Shown here: one piece after another, positions 17,203-25,549 of the stretch
Layout: every line of letters starts with the position of its first letter
Numbering within the stretch: the first letter of the stretch is position 1
NCBI RefSeq assembly: GCF_002243345.2
Contig: NZ_CP022655.2
Span: 2,296,501 to 2,360,500 of the forward strand
From: Paenibacillus sp. RUD330
GTDB lineage: Bacteria > Bacillota > Bacilli > Paenibacillales > Paenibacillaceae
Direction: 5' to 3'
DNA: 64,000 nt
Made by a program: the position numbers and the translations under genes
Notes under the pieces: generated by a model
The model's database searches: none
Told to the model about the DNA's origin: nothing
What the model saw: only the letters and a program-made list of their open reading frames with translations

Positions 17203-17343
17203 TCAGGAACGCTTGGAGAGGAACATTTCCAGGCTCTTTTTTTCCGGGGAGCCGGCATCGCGGCTCAGCTTGCGGAGGGTATGGCGGATTTCCCACGCTT
17301 TTCCGACCAGCTTGAGCTCCTTGGCTCCAACGTACATTTTCAT
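17203..17343 (-). CDS. mciZ: MciZ-like inhibitor of FtsZ
   Basis: A 46-residue protein. Residues 12-20 (LVGKAWEIR) followed by TLRKL match the FtsZ-binding strand and helix of B. subtilis MciZ (LVGKAWEIR, 40 aa), a sporulation peptide that caps FtsZ filaments in the mother cell. B. subtilis mciZ also lies beside nudF. The open frame continues far upstream on this strand; the short start is preferred because homology begins there and a sigma-E-like promoter lies 36 bases before it. AAGGAT is the only ribosome-like site. The C-terminal 20 residues differ from MciZ. Confidence 0.85.
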   Translation of the reverse strand: MKMYVGAKELKLVGKAWEIRHTLRKLSRDAGSPEKKSLEMFLSKRS

Positions 17344-17378
17344 GGATACGCACATCCTTATCACGAAGGTTATGCCTG

Positions 17379-17407
17379 AGCATATGAAGGAATGGGACAA
17401 GTTATTC
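17379..17407 (-). promoter_or_regulatory. Sigma-E-like promoter of mciZ
   Basis: Read on the minus strand: GAATAAC, a 14-base spacer, then CATATGCT. This fits the mother-cell sigma-E consensus (KMATATT-N14-CATACANT) at 5 of 7 and 6 of 8 positions. B. subtilis mciZ is sigma-E dependent. Confidence 0.55.
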
Positions 17408-17463
17408 CGGAGCGCAGGTGCGCATGCAGGCAAGCTCCAAACGAATAGGAGGCTGATAGGCAA

Positions 17464-18051
17464 ATGAACCAACCGGACGGACCTGAAAAGCTTCCCGGCG
17501 CGGAGACGACCGTTTCCTCCGAAACGATCTTCGAGGGCCGCATCATCACGCTGCAGGTCGACCAGGTCCAGCTTCCCGGCGGCAAGCTCGCCTCGCGGGA
17601 AATCGTGCGCCATCCCGGCGCCGCGGCCGTGATCGCGCTGCTGGACGGCAAGCTGCTGACAGTCGGCCAATACCGCAAGCCGATGGACAAATACCAGGTC
17701 GAGATTCCCGCAGGCAAGCTGGATCCCGGCGAGGACCCGGCGGCATGCGCCGCGCGCGAGCTGCGCGAGGAGACGGGGGTAAGCGCCTCGGAAATGAAGC
17801 TGGTGGATGCGTTCTACACATCGCCCGGGTTCGCCGACGAGAAGGTGTATCTCTACGCCGCCGAAGGACTCAGCCAAGGCGAAAGCCAGCCTGACGACGA
17901 TGAGGAGCTGCATGTCGAAGCCCTGACGATGGAGCAGGCCGAAGCCTATATCCGCGAAGGGGTCATCGGAGACGCCAAGACGCTCATGGCGGTGTATTTG
18001 TGGAAGCTTTATCTGCACACCGGCGTCATGGGCTTCCGCAGCGAGAAGTAG
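17464..18051 (+). CDS. nudF: ADP-ribose pyrophosphatase
   Basis: Nudix hydrolase that splits ADP-ribose to AMP and ribose-5-phosphate. The Nudix box covers residues 84-106 (G-x5-E-x7-REUxEExGU, with AARELREETGV), preceded by QVEIPAGKL typical of ADP-ribose-specific members. Length of 195 is slightly above the 185 of B. subtilis NudF. AGGAGG lies 11 bases before the ATG. Neighbours mciZ and spoIIM match the B. subtilis order. Confidence 0.93.
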   Translation: MNQPDGPEKLPGAETTVSSETIFEGRIITLQVDQVQLPGGKLASREIVRHPGAAAVIALLDGKLLTVGQYRKPMDKYQVEIPAGKLDPGEDPAACAARELREETGVSASEMKLVDAFYTSPGFADEKVYLYAAEGLSQGESQPDDDEELHVEALTMEQAEAYIREGVIGDAKTLMAVYLWKLYLHTGVMGFRSEK

Positions 18052-18123
18052 CAAGTCGGCATGAACAGGACCTTCCCGGCATAGATTGTCCATACGCGGA
18101 CAAGCCTGGAAGGAGGAAGGCGA

Positions 18124-18762
18124 ATGCTTGGCATCTTCAAGGCACCGGACAGGGAGAGCAGGATGCTGCTCTTGTTCGTCGCGGTGCTTTTTGCTGTAGG
18201 AGTCTTATTCGGCGCCATACTGGCAAGCTCGCTTCCCGCCGGGCAGCAGGAGAGCCTCGGCGAGGAGCTGAGCGTCTTCATGGGCTCGCTGTCCGCCGGT
18301 TCCGGCCCTGATCCTGCAGCGGCCTTCTGGAGCGCGCTGTGGCTGCACGGCCGCTGGCTGCTCGCGATCTGGCTGCTGGGCTTGACCGTAGTCGGGATGC
18401 CGTTCATTCTGGCGCTCGATTTCTTCAAGGGCGTGCTCGTCGGATTCGCGATCGGAACGCTCGTCAGCCAGCTGTCGTGGAGAGGCTTCGCCTTCTCCCT
18501 GCTGTCCGTCGTTCCTCCGAATTTGATCGGCGTCCCGGCATACCTGGCCGTCAGCAGCGCATCGATCGCTTTTTCCCTCTATGTCATCCGCAACCGGTTC
18601 ATCCGCAGGAAAGGCTCCCTGCTGCCTCCCGCGGCAGCGCTTGCCGGCACGGCGGCGGCGATGTTCCTGGTGCTGGCGGCCGCTTCGGCGGTCGACGCCT
18701 GGCTGTCTCCGTCCTTGATGAGATGGGCAGCGGACTGGGCGGCGGCAAGCCTGAATCATTGA
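18124..18762 (+). CDS. spoIIM: Stage II sporulation protein M
   Basis: Polytopic membrane subunit of the SpoIIDMP machine that thins septal peptidoglycan and drives engulfment. The 212 residues show about five membrane segments and the DUF95/SpoIIM pattern FFKGVLVGFAIGTLVSQ and VVPPNLIGVPAYLAVS. GGAGGAAGG precedes the ATG. The fur promoter overlaps its 3' end. Confidence 0.93.
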   Translation: MLGIFKAPDRESRMLLLFVAVLFAVGVLFGAILASSLPAGQQESLGEELSVFMGSLSAGSGPDPAAAFWSALWLHGRWLLAIWLLGLTVVGMPFILALDFFKGVLVGFAIGTLVSQLSWRGFAFSLLSVVPPNLIGVPAYLAVSSASIAFSLYVIRNRFIRRKGSLLPPAAALAGTAAAMFLVLAAASAVDAWLSPSLMRWAADWAAASLNH

Positions 18763-18788
18763 CTTCCTAGAAGTTTTCCAACTATAAT
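18759..18788 (+). promoter_or_regulatory. Sigma-A promoter of fur
   Basis: TTGACT (18759-18764), 18-base spacer, TATAAT (18783-18788). The -35 overlaps the spoIIM stop. A small GCCGGC hairpin lies between promoter and gene; I see no clear 19-bp Fur box. Confidence 0.7.
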
Positions 18789-18839
18789 AGATTCATAAGC
18801 GCCGGCGGCAAGCCGGCTTTCTTGTAGTAGGGGGGAATT

Positions 18840-19298
18840 ATGGAATCCCGCATTGATGCCATTAAGCAGCAGCTCCAGTCGCAGGGCTACAAGTTGACCC
18901 CGCAGCGCGAAGCGACCGTTCGCGTCCTGCTTGAGAATGAAGAGGATCATCTCAGTGCCGAGGATGTGTTCATGCTCGTCAAGGACAAGGCTCCCGAGAT
19001 CGGCCTTGCCACCGTCTACCGCACGCTTGAGCTCCTCAGCGAGCTTCACGTCGTGGAGAAGATGAACTTCGGAGACGGCGTAGCCCGTTACGATCTCAGA
19101 GCGGACAACAGCAAGCATCACCATCATCATCTGATTTGCGTGCAATGCGGCTCCATGGAGGAGATCAAGGACGACTGGCTCGGACCTCTGGAAGAACGTC
19201 TCGAAGCCGAGTACGGATTTTCCGTTCTGGACCACCGGCTTGATTTTCAAGGGATCTGCAGGCGCTGCCGAGATCTGAGCGACGCAAAAAAGCCATGA
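18840..19298 (+). CDS. fur: Fur family transcriptional regulator
   Basis: Metal-dependent repressor of 152 residues. The winged helix (about 1-85) has GYKLTPQREATVRVL and LATVYRTLELL. The dimerization domain contains the sensing histidines KHHHHHLIC and two structural zinc pairs CVQC and CRRC. The position spoIIM-fur-(yqzK)-xerD equals B. subtilis yqkL, which is Fur, so iron is the likely metal. Zur and PerR have related sequences and cannot be fully excluded. RBS is a run of G just before the ATG. Confidence 0.9.
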   Translation: MESRIDAIKQQLQSQGYKLTPQREATVRVLLENEEDHLSAEDVFMLVKDKAPEIGLATVYRTLELLSELHVVEKMNFGDGVARYDLRADNSKHHHHHLICVQCGSMEEIKDDWLGPLEERLEAEYGFSVLDHRLDFQGICRRCRDLSDAKKP

Positions 19299-19360
19299 CA
19301 GCTCTGCATTCGTTTCCGGCCCCCGGCGGGGGAGGGGAATGGAATGGCAGAGCTGTTTCT
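19298..19360. terminator. Terminator between fur and the minus-strand subtilase
   Basis: ACAGCTCTGC (19298-19307) pairs with GCAGAGCTGT (19347-19356), with an inner GC-rich stem. T residues follow on the plus strand and A residues precede it, so it can act in both directions. Confidence 0.75.
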
Positions 19361-19365
19361 GCTTT

Positions 19366-20571
19366 TCAGCGGACAGCGGTGAGGCGGGACTTTGCCGGCG
19401 GCAGGCAGACGGAGCCGATTCGGCCGAGCCGGAGCAGACCGGCTCCTTGGGAGCGGCTTCCATAACCCGGCAGCCAGCGCGCCCAGCGCTTGAGCACCGA
19501 TGCGGCTCCTGCCGGCGGCAGGCCGGGATGGGCGGAGAGCAGCAGGGCTGCGCCGCCGGCGACATGCGGGCAGCTCATGCTCGTGCCGGATTCGACGGCG
19601 TACTTGCCGTTCAGCCATGCGGAGCGGATTCTGTCGCCGGGAGCGGTCAGGCCGAGTCCTTTTCCGCGGGAGCTGAAGGAAGCGATCCGTCCTTTTTTCG
19701 TCGAGGCCGCGACGGCGATCGTTTCGGGATACGCGGCCGGAAGATCGAGTCCGCCGCTGTTCCGGCCCATGTTGCCGGCTGCTGCTACCAGCACGATTCC
19801 GGAACGGCCGGCTCGCCGGATGACGCCGCGCAGCGCCTTGCTGCGATATCCCGGAGGCACTCCAAAGCTCATGTTGACGACATGCATACGCTTGGCGATG
19901 CACCAGTCGATCGCCTCGATGATATCCGACAGATTGCCGTATCCATCGGCATCCAGCGCCTTGACGGCGTAGAGAGACACGGCCGGAGCGACGCCGGGGG
20001 GACCTCCGGAGCGTCCTTTGCCGGCTGCGATTCCGGCCACATGCGTGCCATGCCCGTTGTCGTCCCGGTACGATGCGCCGCCGATGACGTTCACGCCTCC
20101 CCGGATGGACAGATCGGGATGGGGACCGGATCCGGTGTCGATGACAGCCAGCCGCACCCCGCCTCCGAGCGTGCGGATCCAAGCTGCCGGGGCGCCGGCC
20201 TGCCTGATGTTCCACGGAAGCAGGGCAAGGGAGCCTTGCCGGCTTCCGGGGGCGCGAGGCAGCCGGATGCCTGGCGCAGCGCCGCCCGCGCGCTTGCGGC
20301 TTGAGCCGAGAGCCCGGATGCGGACATCCTTTTCGAATGCCGCTACATCGGGATGGCGCTTGATGGTGCTCCAGTCGGACGAGGCATCGAGATGAAGGCA
20401 GAGCATCCGGCTTCCGCGCACGGCCTTGGCCGGAGTTATTCCCTTCCGCTTCAGATGGTCCAGCGCCTGTTCATACGGCTTCCTTCCGGTCAAGATGACG
20501 ATCCTCTTGGCCGTTCCCGGACCAGGCTGACGTGCTGCGCATCGATACAAGCAATATCCTGCTGACGGCAT
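19366..20571 (-). CDS. S8 family subtilisin-like serine protease
   Basis: Serine protease of 401 residues. An I9-like propeptide region (about 20-85) precedes the catalytic domain with Asp in [14 protein letters not shown], His in [10 protein letters not shown], oxyanion Asn in VAAAGN and Ser in [13 protein letters not shown] see no signal peptide, so it is either intracellular or exported unusually. GGAGGA precedes the ATG at 20571; the open frame upstream is ignored. It is encoded on the opposite strand in the middle of the conserved fur-yqzK-xerD block, where B. subtilis has no gene. Composition is very GC- and Gly/Arg-rich. Confidence 0.88.
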   Translation of the reverse strand: MPSAGYCLYRCAARQPGPGTAKRIVILTGRKPYEQALDHLKRKGITPAKAVRGSRMLCLHLDASSDWSTIKRHPDVAAFEKDVRIRALGSSRKRAGGAAPGIRLPRAPGSRQGSLALLPWNIRQAGAPAAWIRTLGGGVRLAVIDTGSGPHPDLSIRGGVNVIGGASYRDDNGHGTHVAGIAAGKGRSGGPPGVAPAVSLYAVKALDADGYGNLSDIIEAIDWCIAKRMHVVNMSFGVPPGYRSKALRGVIRRAGRSGIVLVAAAGNMGRNSGGLDLPAAYPETIAVAASTKKGRIASFSSRGKGLGLTAPGDRIRSAWLNGKYAVESGTSMSCPHVAGGAALLLSAHPGLPPAGAASVLKRWARWLPGYGSRSQGAGLLRLGRIGSVCLPPAKSRLTAVR

Positions 20572-20720
20572 CGTATCATTCCTCCTGCGGCTGTCCTTGT
20601 GCCTGCCATTGTATGAAGGAGGCGGACCGGCCGGTGCGGCGCCTGCCTTGCGTGGAGCGATAATGGGCATAGAGCGTCATCGGCGAGCATAGGTTGTCAC
20701 TGTAAAGGAGGCGCCTGTCC

Positions 20721-20954
20721 ATGATTCTTTCCATCCGAAGCTGGCTGTCGCGGCTGGCTTTCATCGCGCTGTTCGCTGCCCTTACCGTCGTGTTCTACGA
20801 AGGCTGCCGCCTGGCCGAAAGCTGGGTCGCCCCGGTCGATCCTTATGCGCTGCCCCGAGGGCCCGCCCTCAAAGTATTTCAGCATCACGGGGCGCCGCCG
20901 GAGGGCGGCACGATCGCCGACAGGCTGCGCTGGTTCTACTATAATGGGGAATGA
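20721..20954 (+). CDS. DUF4227 protein (YqzK-like)
   Basis: A 77-residue membrane protein with one N-terminal helix (about 8-27), then YEGCRLAESWVAPVDPY and a C-terminal DRLRWFYYNGE. Length, motif and the position just before xerD match B. subtilis YqzK. Function unknown. AAAGGAGG precedes the ATG. Confidence 0.85.
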   Translation: MILSIRSWLSRLAFIALFAALTVVFYEGCRLAESWVAPVDPYALPRGPALKVFQHHGAPPEGGTIADRLRWFYYNGE

Positions 20955-20960
20955 CTTGGG

Positions 20961-21001
20961 AACGGCGGAAGAGCCGGCACGATGCCGGAGCTTCCGCCGT
21001 T
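20961..21001 (+). terminator. Two-tier hairpin between yqzK and xerD
   Basis: AACGGCGGAAG and CTTCCGCCGTT give a perfect 11-bp stem, topped by CCGGC/GCCGG around ACGAT. There is no real T-run. TTGCCG-18-TATACT (21001-21030) just after it could be a promoter for xerD-punA. Confidence 0.6.
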
Positions 21002-21052
21002 TGCCGTAAAGGGGGTTCACCGTCTATACTGACAAGCGAGGGGGAGGTTGGA

Positions 21053-22024
21053 ATGGAGCTGAATCAATGCCTGTTCGCCTATCTGGAAGAGCTGCAAAAC
21101 GGCAGGAGAGTATCGGCGTCCACCTATGATGCCTACCGCCGCGACCTGGAGCATGCGCTGGCGTATCTGGAGGGACAGGGCCTCTCGTCCATCGGGAGCG
21201 TCCAGAAGCATCATCTGGTGCGTTATTTGCAGCGCATCAAGGAGGAGGGCTGCCGCCAGTCCACCGTATTGCGCCGGCTCGCTTCGATTCGTTCCTTCTA
21301 CCGCTTCCTGACGCGGGTCGGCTATACCGACCGCGATCCCTCCATGCATGTGGAGCTGTCCCGCAGCGAGCTGCCGAGACCCGTGCCCTTGACGCTGGAC
21401 GAGGTCGAGCTGCTGATGAACGCTCCGGAGACGGATTCTCCGGCCGGACTCCGGGACAAGGCGATGCTGGAGCTGCTCTACGGCTCCGGCATCCGGGTGT
21501 CGGAGCTGCTCGGCATGAGCGTGTCCGATGCCAATACCGGCATGGGCTACGTACGGGTCGTATCTCCCCGGTCCAGGGAGCGGATCGTTCCGCTCGGCCA
21601 TATCGCCTCCGGCTGGATGGGGCTTTATTTGCGGGAAGGACGGCCGAGGCTTGCAGAGCAGGCCGAAGCCGGGGAGGGACTTTCAAGCCGGCGGCCAGAA
21701 GTTCGCGGCCGGGAGGAGGAAGCGCCCTTGTTCCTCAATCCGGCCGGGGAAAGGATGTCCCGACAAGGTTTCTGGAAGCTGATCAAGAAGCATGCGCGCC
21801 ATTCCGGAATCGACGATCCAGAGAAAATAACGCCGCATTCGCTGCGGACCTCGTTTGCCGCCCATCTGCTGGAGCGGGGCGCCGACATGCGCGCCGTGCA
21901 GGAGATGATGGGCCATGCCGGAATCGTGTCCACGGAGCGTTACGCCGGCACGGAAAGGCCTCGGGTGAAGGACGTATACGAAAGAGCGCATCCGCGCGCA
22001 GGCAATCCCACAGATGGTTTTTGA
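21053..22024 (+). CDS. xerD: Site-specific tyrosine recombinase XerD
   Basis: Chromosome-dimer resolution recombinase acting with XerC at dif. The 323 residues include an N-terminal SAM-like core-binding domain (about 1-90) and a catalytic domain with Arg in GSGIRVSELLG, His/Arg in HSLRTSFAAHL, His in MGHAGIVSTERY and the nucleophile Tyr in the same motif. A 25-residue acidic loop (EAGEGLSSRRPEV region) is longer than in B. subtilis. GGGGGAGG fixes the ATG at 21053, 100 bases inside a longer open frame. Confidence 0.93.
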   Translation: MELNQCLFAYLEELQNGRRVSASTYDAYRRDLEHALAYLEGQGLSSIGSVQKHHLVRYLQRIKEEGCRQSTVLRRLASIRSFYRFLTRVGYTDRDPSMHVELSRSELPRPVPLTLDEVELLMNAPETDSPAGLRDKAMLELLYGSGIRVSELLGMSVSDANTGMGYVRVVSPRSRERIVPLGHIASGWMGLYLREGRPRLAEQAEAGEGLSSRRPEVRGREEEAPLFLNPAGERMSRQGFWKLIKKHARHSGIDDPEKITPHSLRTSFAAHLLERGADMRAVQEMMGHAGIVSTERYAGTERPRVKDVYERAHPRAGNPTDGF

Positions 22025-22045
22025 GACAAGAAAGGAAGATGAACA

Positions 22046-22876
22046 ATGACGACAGCAGCACCGACGGCCGTAAATATCCGGGAGGCGGCGGACTATATCG
22101 CTTCCAAGACTTCGATCAAACCGCAGGTCGGCCTCATCATGGGCTCCGGCCTCGGCATTCTCGGGGATTACATCGAGGAAGCGGTCACGATCCATTACAG
22201 CGACATTCCCCACTTTCCGATCTCGACCGTAGAAGGCCATGCCGGCGAGCTGCTGGTCGGCAAGCTTTCAGGCGTGAGCGTCATCCTCATGAGAGGGCGC
22301 TTCCATATGTACGAAGGCTATGGCGCCGAGCTGACGGCTTTCCCGGTCCGCGTCATGAAAGCGCTTGGAGCGGACAAGCTGCTGGTCACCAACGCGGCGG
22401 GCGGAATCAACACGAACTATGAAGCGGGCGATCTGATGCTGATATCCGATCAGATCAACTTCACCGGACGCAACCCGCTCATCGGACCGAACGACAGCTC
22501 GATCGGCGTCCGCTTCCCGGACATGTCCGAAGGCTACAGCCGCAGGATGCGCGCCGTCGCGAACGAGATCGCTTCCCAGCAAGGCTTCGCCCTGCGCGAG
22601 GGCGTCTACCTGGCCGTTCTCGGCCCATCCTACGAGACGCCCGCCGAGATCCGCATGATGCGTACGCTTGGAGCGGACGCCGTCGGAATGTCGACCGTAA
22701 CCGAGGTCATCGCGGCGCGGCATTGCGGCATGGAGACGGTCGGGATTTCCTGCATCACGAACATGGCTTCGGGCATTTTGGACCAGCCTTTGTCGCATGA
22801 AGAGGTCATCGAGACGACAGAACGCGTCAAATCTCGCTTCCTTGGGCTTGTGCAGGCTCTCATTCCGCGCCTTTAG
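22046..22876 (+). CDS. punA: Purine nucleoside phosphorylase
   Basis: Phosphorolysis of guanosine, inosine and deoxy forms in purine salvage. The 276 residues carry the PNP/MTAP family motifs GLIMGSGLG, HAGELLVGKLSGV, VTNAAGGIN and GADAVGMSTVTEVIAARH. It resembles B. subtilis PunA (PupG). In B. subtilis the phosphopentomutase gene drm lies between xerD and punA; here it is absent. AAAGGAAG precedes the ATG. Confidence 0.95.
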   Translation: MTTAAPTAVNIREAADYIASKTSIKPQVGLIMGSGLGILGDYIEEAVTIHYSDIPHFPISTVEGHAGELLVGKLSGVSVILMRGRFHMYEGYGAELTAFPVRVMKALGADKLLVTNAAGGINTNYEAGDLMLISDQINFTGRNPLIGPNDSSIGVRFPDMSEGYSRRMRAVANEIASQQGFALREGVYLAVLGPSYETPAEIRMMRTLGADAVGMSTVTEVIAARHCGMETVGISCITNMASGILDQPLSHEEVIETTERVKSRFLGLVQALIPRL

Positions 22877-22987
22877 TCCCTTCCCGCCTCCAAAAATGAT
22901 TCTTTTGGCTCGACGCGGCGCGACAGCATTTTTAATTCGCGTGGCGTATGATGACCGTGATAAATCATGAAATTTGGAGAGGAATGT

Positions 22988-23164
22988 ATGAACGAGAGGG
23001 TTCCGCTGAATCAACAGATCGAACGGCTGCGCGGTCAAATGGTGCAGTCGGCTGCAACACAGAATACGCTTCTGCACCGCGAAGTGCTGCGGATCAGCCA
23101 GTCTCTGGACCGGCTCATCGTGCAGGTACAGGAAGAGCGGATGACCAAGAGTCGCAAATACTAG
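22988..23164 (+). CDS. Spo0E family aspartyl-phosphate phosphatase
   Basis: A 58-residue helical protein. REVLRISQSLDRLIVQVQ matches the Spo0E family signature (S-x-x-LD-x-LI), and IERLRGQMV forms the first helix. Family members dephosphorylate Spo0A~P and delay sporulation. GGAGAGG fixes the ATG at 22988. It lies alone between punA and dacF with its own hairpin terminator. That this one acts on Spo0A is inferred; the usual final aromatic residue after LI is missing. Confidence 0.8.
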   Translation: MNERVPLNQQIERLRGQMVQSAATQNTLLHREVLRISQSLDRLIVQVQEERMTKSRKY

Positions 23165-23208
23165 CAGCTATTCGGACCTGTCGAACGGGAGCCGGGCTGC
23201 CAATCGCA

Positions 23209-23272
23209 AGCGGGCCATGCGGGCCATTCACCGGAGAAACGTCTTCGGAGATGGCCGCATGACCCGCTATTT
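23209..23272 (+). terminator. Hairpin after the Spo0E-like gene
   Basis: AGCGGGCCATGCGG pairs imperfectly with CCGCATGACCCGCT around a 24-base loop, followed by ATTTGTGTT. A likely terminator insulating dacF. Confidence 0.6.
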
Positions 23273-23285
23273 GTGTTGAGCGATA

Positions 23286-23314
23286 GAATATCCTCCTCTT
23301 AATTGGGTGATACT
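23286..23314 (+). promoter_or_regulatory. Sigma-F-like promoter of dacF
   Basis: GAATA, 15-base spacer, GGTGATACT. The -10 matches GGNNANANT fully and the -35 matches GYWTA at four of five bases. B. subtilis dacF is forespore-expressed. Confidence 0.55.
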
Positions 23315-23384
23315 GGAAGAATGTTGTGCGCCATCCTGCCTGCATGCCAGGACAGGCCGCCAGACCTATTAGGAGGGAAACGAA

Positions 23385-24617
23385 TTGAAACGATCCGGTA
23401 AGAAATGGGTAGCGATCATATTAGGCTTGCAGCTGATTCTGGCCTTGCCGGCCGCGGCAGCCGCCGCGCCCGCGCTTCAGCCGCTGACGCCGGGAACGGC
23501 GCTTGAAGCCGATTCTTCGGCCAATCCTGCGGCATCGACAGGCTCCGACCTGGCTCCTTCCGCCCGTTCGGCCATCGTCATGGATGCGGACAGCGGAACC
23601 GTCATCTATGAAAAGAACAGCCACGACAAGCTTCCTCCCGCAAGCATTACCAAAATCATGACGATGCTGCTGACGATGGAAGCTTTGAAGGACGGCAAGA
23701 TCAAGCTGGCCGACAAGGTGCGGACGAGCGTTTATGCGGCTTCCATGGGCGGTTCCCAGATCTTCCTGGAGCCGGGGGAAGAAATGACGGTGAACGATAT
23801 GCTCAAGGGCATCGCGATGGCGTCAGGCAACGACGCTTCGGTCGCGATAGCCGAGAAGCTCGGAGGAACCGAAGCGGAATTCGTCGCGATGATGAACGCC
23901 AAGGCTGCCCAGCTCGGACTCAAGGATACGCATTTCGCCAACTGCAACGGATTGCCTGCGGCGGATCATTACTCATCGGCACACGACATCGCCGTCATGT
24001 CCAGGGAACTGCTCAAGTACGGCGACATCACCAAATATACCGGCCAATACCAGGACTATCTCCGCAAGGATTCGGCCAAGCCGTTCTGGCTCGTCAACAC
24101 GAACAAGCTGGTGCGCTTCTATGACGGCGCCGACGGCCTCAAGACCGGCTACACGACCGAAGCGAAGTACTGCCTGTCGGCGACGGCCGTCCGCGACGGC
24201 ATGAGGGTCGTCGCGGTCGTCATGGGAGAGCCGAACACGAAGACGCGCAACGCGGAAGTGTCGGGACTGCTCGATTATTCCTTTGCGCAGTACGCCAACT
24301 ATCCCATCCTGAAAAAGGGCGAGAGCATGGGGATGCTGACGATCGAGAAAGGCGTGAAGAGCAAGCTTCCGCTGACCGCGCAAAACAATTACAGCATCCT
24401 GATGAAGAAGGGCGCCGCGGCGAAGGATATCCGCTTCGAGCTCAAAATCGACGGCCCTGTCAAAGCTCCGGTCAAAATCGGCGATCCCGTCGGCAAGCTG
24501 ATCGTCTATCAAGGAGACAAGGTGATCAAGGAATTCCCGGTCGACATGCCGGTATCCGTGGAACGCGCCGGCTGGTGGAAGCTGTTCAAGCGCTCGACCG
24601 GAAGCCTGTTCTCCTGA
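23385..24617 (+). CDS. dacF: D-alanyl-D-alanine carboxypeptidase DacF
   Basis: Low-molecular-weight PBP that trims the pentapeptide D-Ala and helps set spore cortex crosslinking. The 410 residues begin with a signal peptide (to about residue 27). The S11 triad is clear: Ser87-x-x-Lys90 (PASITKIMT), SGN in MASGNDAS and KTG in DGLKTGYTTEAK. A C-terminal beta-rich domain and amphipathic end (RAGWWKLFKRSTG) should hold it to the membrane. Start TTG follows AGGAGG. Position before spoIIAA as in B. subtilis. Confidence 0.95.
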   Translation: MKRSGKKWVAIILGLQLILALPAAAAAAPALQPLTPGTALEADSSANPAASTGSDLAPSARSAIVMDADSGTVIYEKNSHDKLPPASITKIMTMLLTMEALKDGKIKLADKVRTSVYAASMGGSQIFLEPGEEMTVNDMLKGIAMASGNDASVAIAEKLGGTEAEFVAMMNAKAAQLGLKDTHFANCNGLPAADHYSSAHDIAVMSRELLKYGDITKYTGQYQDYLRKDSAKPFWLVNTNKLVRFYDGADGLKTGYTTEAKYCLSATAVRDGMRVVAVVMGEPNTKTRNAEVSGLLDYSFAQYANYPILKKGESMGMLTIEKGVKSKLPLTAQNNYSILMKKGAAAKDIRFELKIDGPVKAPVKIGDPVGKLIVYQGDKVIKEFPVDMPVSVERAGWWKLFKRSTGSLFS

Positions 24618-24664
24618 GCGAGAAATGTCATAACCTAGCGTCCTGCTTCTAGTTTTGTCGCCAG

Positions 24665-24694
24665 GCAGGAAAGGCGCTCCGCCATGGAGAATCC
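24665..24694 (+). promoter_or_regulatory. Sigma-H promoter of the spoIIA operon
   Basis: GCAGGAAAG, 12-base spacer, GGAGAATCC fits the sigma-H consensus RNAGGAWWW-N12-RNNGAAT well. A degenerate 0A box, TGTCGCC, lies just upstream at 24656-24662. Spo0A~P-activated sigma-H transcription is the known mode for spoIIA. Confidence 0.7.
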
Positions 24695-24727
24695 CTCTGA
24701 CATTCAACGGGAGGAGTGTGCAGAGCA

Positions 24728-25081
24728 ATGAGTCTTCATGTCGATCTGGAACATCAGCGCCATATCCTGATCGTCCGCCTGCAGGGAGAGCTGGATCACC
24801 ATACGGCGGATGAAGTCAGGGCCAGGATGGAGGATGCGATCCTCAGGGGAAACAGCACCCATGTCATCCTCAGCCTCAAGGAGCTGGCCTTCATGGACAG
24901 CTCCGGGCTCGGAGTCATCCTCGGACGTTACAAGCTGCTGAAGAGCCGGGGAGGCAAAATGGTCATCTGCGACGTCAGTCCGGGAGTGTACAGGCTGTTC
25001 GAGCTCTCGGGCCTGTTCAAGATCATGCCGATTCACGACAATGAGCGCGACGCGCTCTCAAGCCTGGAGGTTGCCCTATGA
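24728..25081 (+). CDS. spoIIAA: Anti-sigma-F factor antagonist
   Basis: STAS-domain protein of 117 residues. Unphosphorylated it attacks SpoIIAB and frees sigma-F in the forespore. The regulatory Ser58 lies in [14 protein letters not shown], exactly as in B. subtilis. GAGGAG lies 11 bases before the ATG at 24728; a GTG 12 bases upstream overlaps that site and is rejected. Its stop overlaps the spoIIAB start. Confidence 0.97.
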   Translation: MSLHVDLEHQRHILIVRLQGELDHHTADEVRARMEDAILRGNSTHVILSLKELAFMDSSGLGVILGRYKLLKSRGGKMVICDVSPGVYRLFELSGLFKIMPIHDNERDALSSLEVAL

Positions 25082-25530
25082 ATGCGTCCCGGTCCAATAC
25101 CATGCAGCTCAGCTTCAGCGCCCGTTCCGAAAACGAAGCCTTCGCCCGAGTCAGCGTGGCGGCGTTCGTCTCCCAGCTCGATCCGACGATGGAGGAGCTC
25201 AACGACCTCAAGACGGTCATTTCCGAGGCGGTAACCAACTCCATCATCCATGCCTACGACTGCGACGAATCCAAGATGGTCCGAATCGAAGCCTCCATCG
25301 AAGGCGATTCCGTGACGATCATCATTTCCGATGAAGGAAGCGGGATCGAGGATCTGGAGCTGGCGCGGCAGCCGCTGTATACATCCAAGCCTGAATTGGA
25401 GCGTTCAGGCATGGGCTTCACGATCATGGAAAATTTCATGGACAGCTTTGAGGTTACCAGCGAGCCCGGTCGCGGTACCCAGATCGCCATGACCAAGCGA
25501 ATCGAATCCAAAAAGGCGCTCTACAATTAG
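25078..25530 (+). CDS. spoIIAB: Anti-sigma-F factor / SpoIIAA kinase
   Basis: GHKL-type kinase of 150 residues that binds sigma-F or phosphorylates SpoIIAA on Ser58. ATP-binding boxes seen: N box [12 protein letters not shown]1 DEGSGIED and G2 [13 protein letters not shown]. Starts with ATGA overlap on spoIIAA, indicating translational coupling; the stoichiometry of the two proteins matters for the switch. Confidence 0.97.
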   Translation: MNASRSNTMQLSFSARSENEAFARVSVAAFVSQLDPTMEELNDLKTVISEAVTNSIIHAYDCDESKMVRIEASIEGDSVTIIISDEGSGIEDLELARQPLYTSKPELERSGMGFTIMENFMDSFEVTSEPGRGTQIAMTKRIESKKALYN

Positions 25531-25549
25531 AGCGCATAGGGGCTGAATC

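Noticed and set aside
17203-18093. 296-codon minus-strand frame ending in mciZ
   Set aside because: The upstream part is a shadow of nudF. Homology and promoter support only the last 46 codons.
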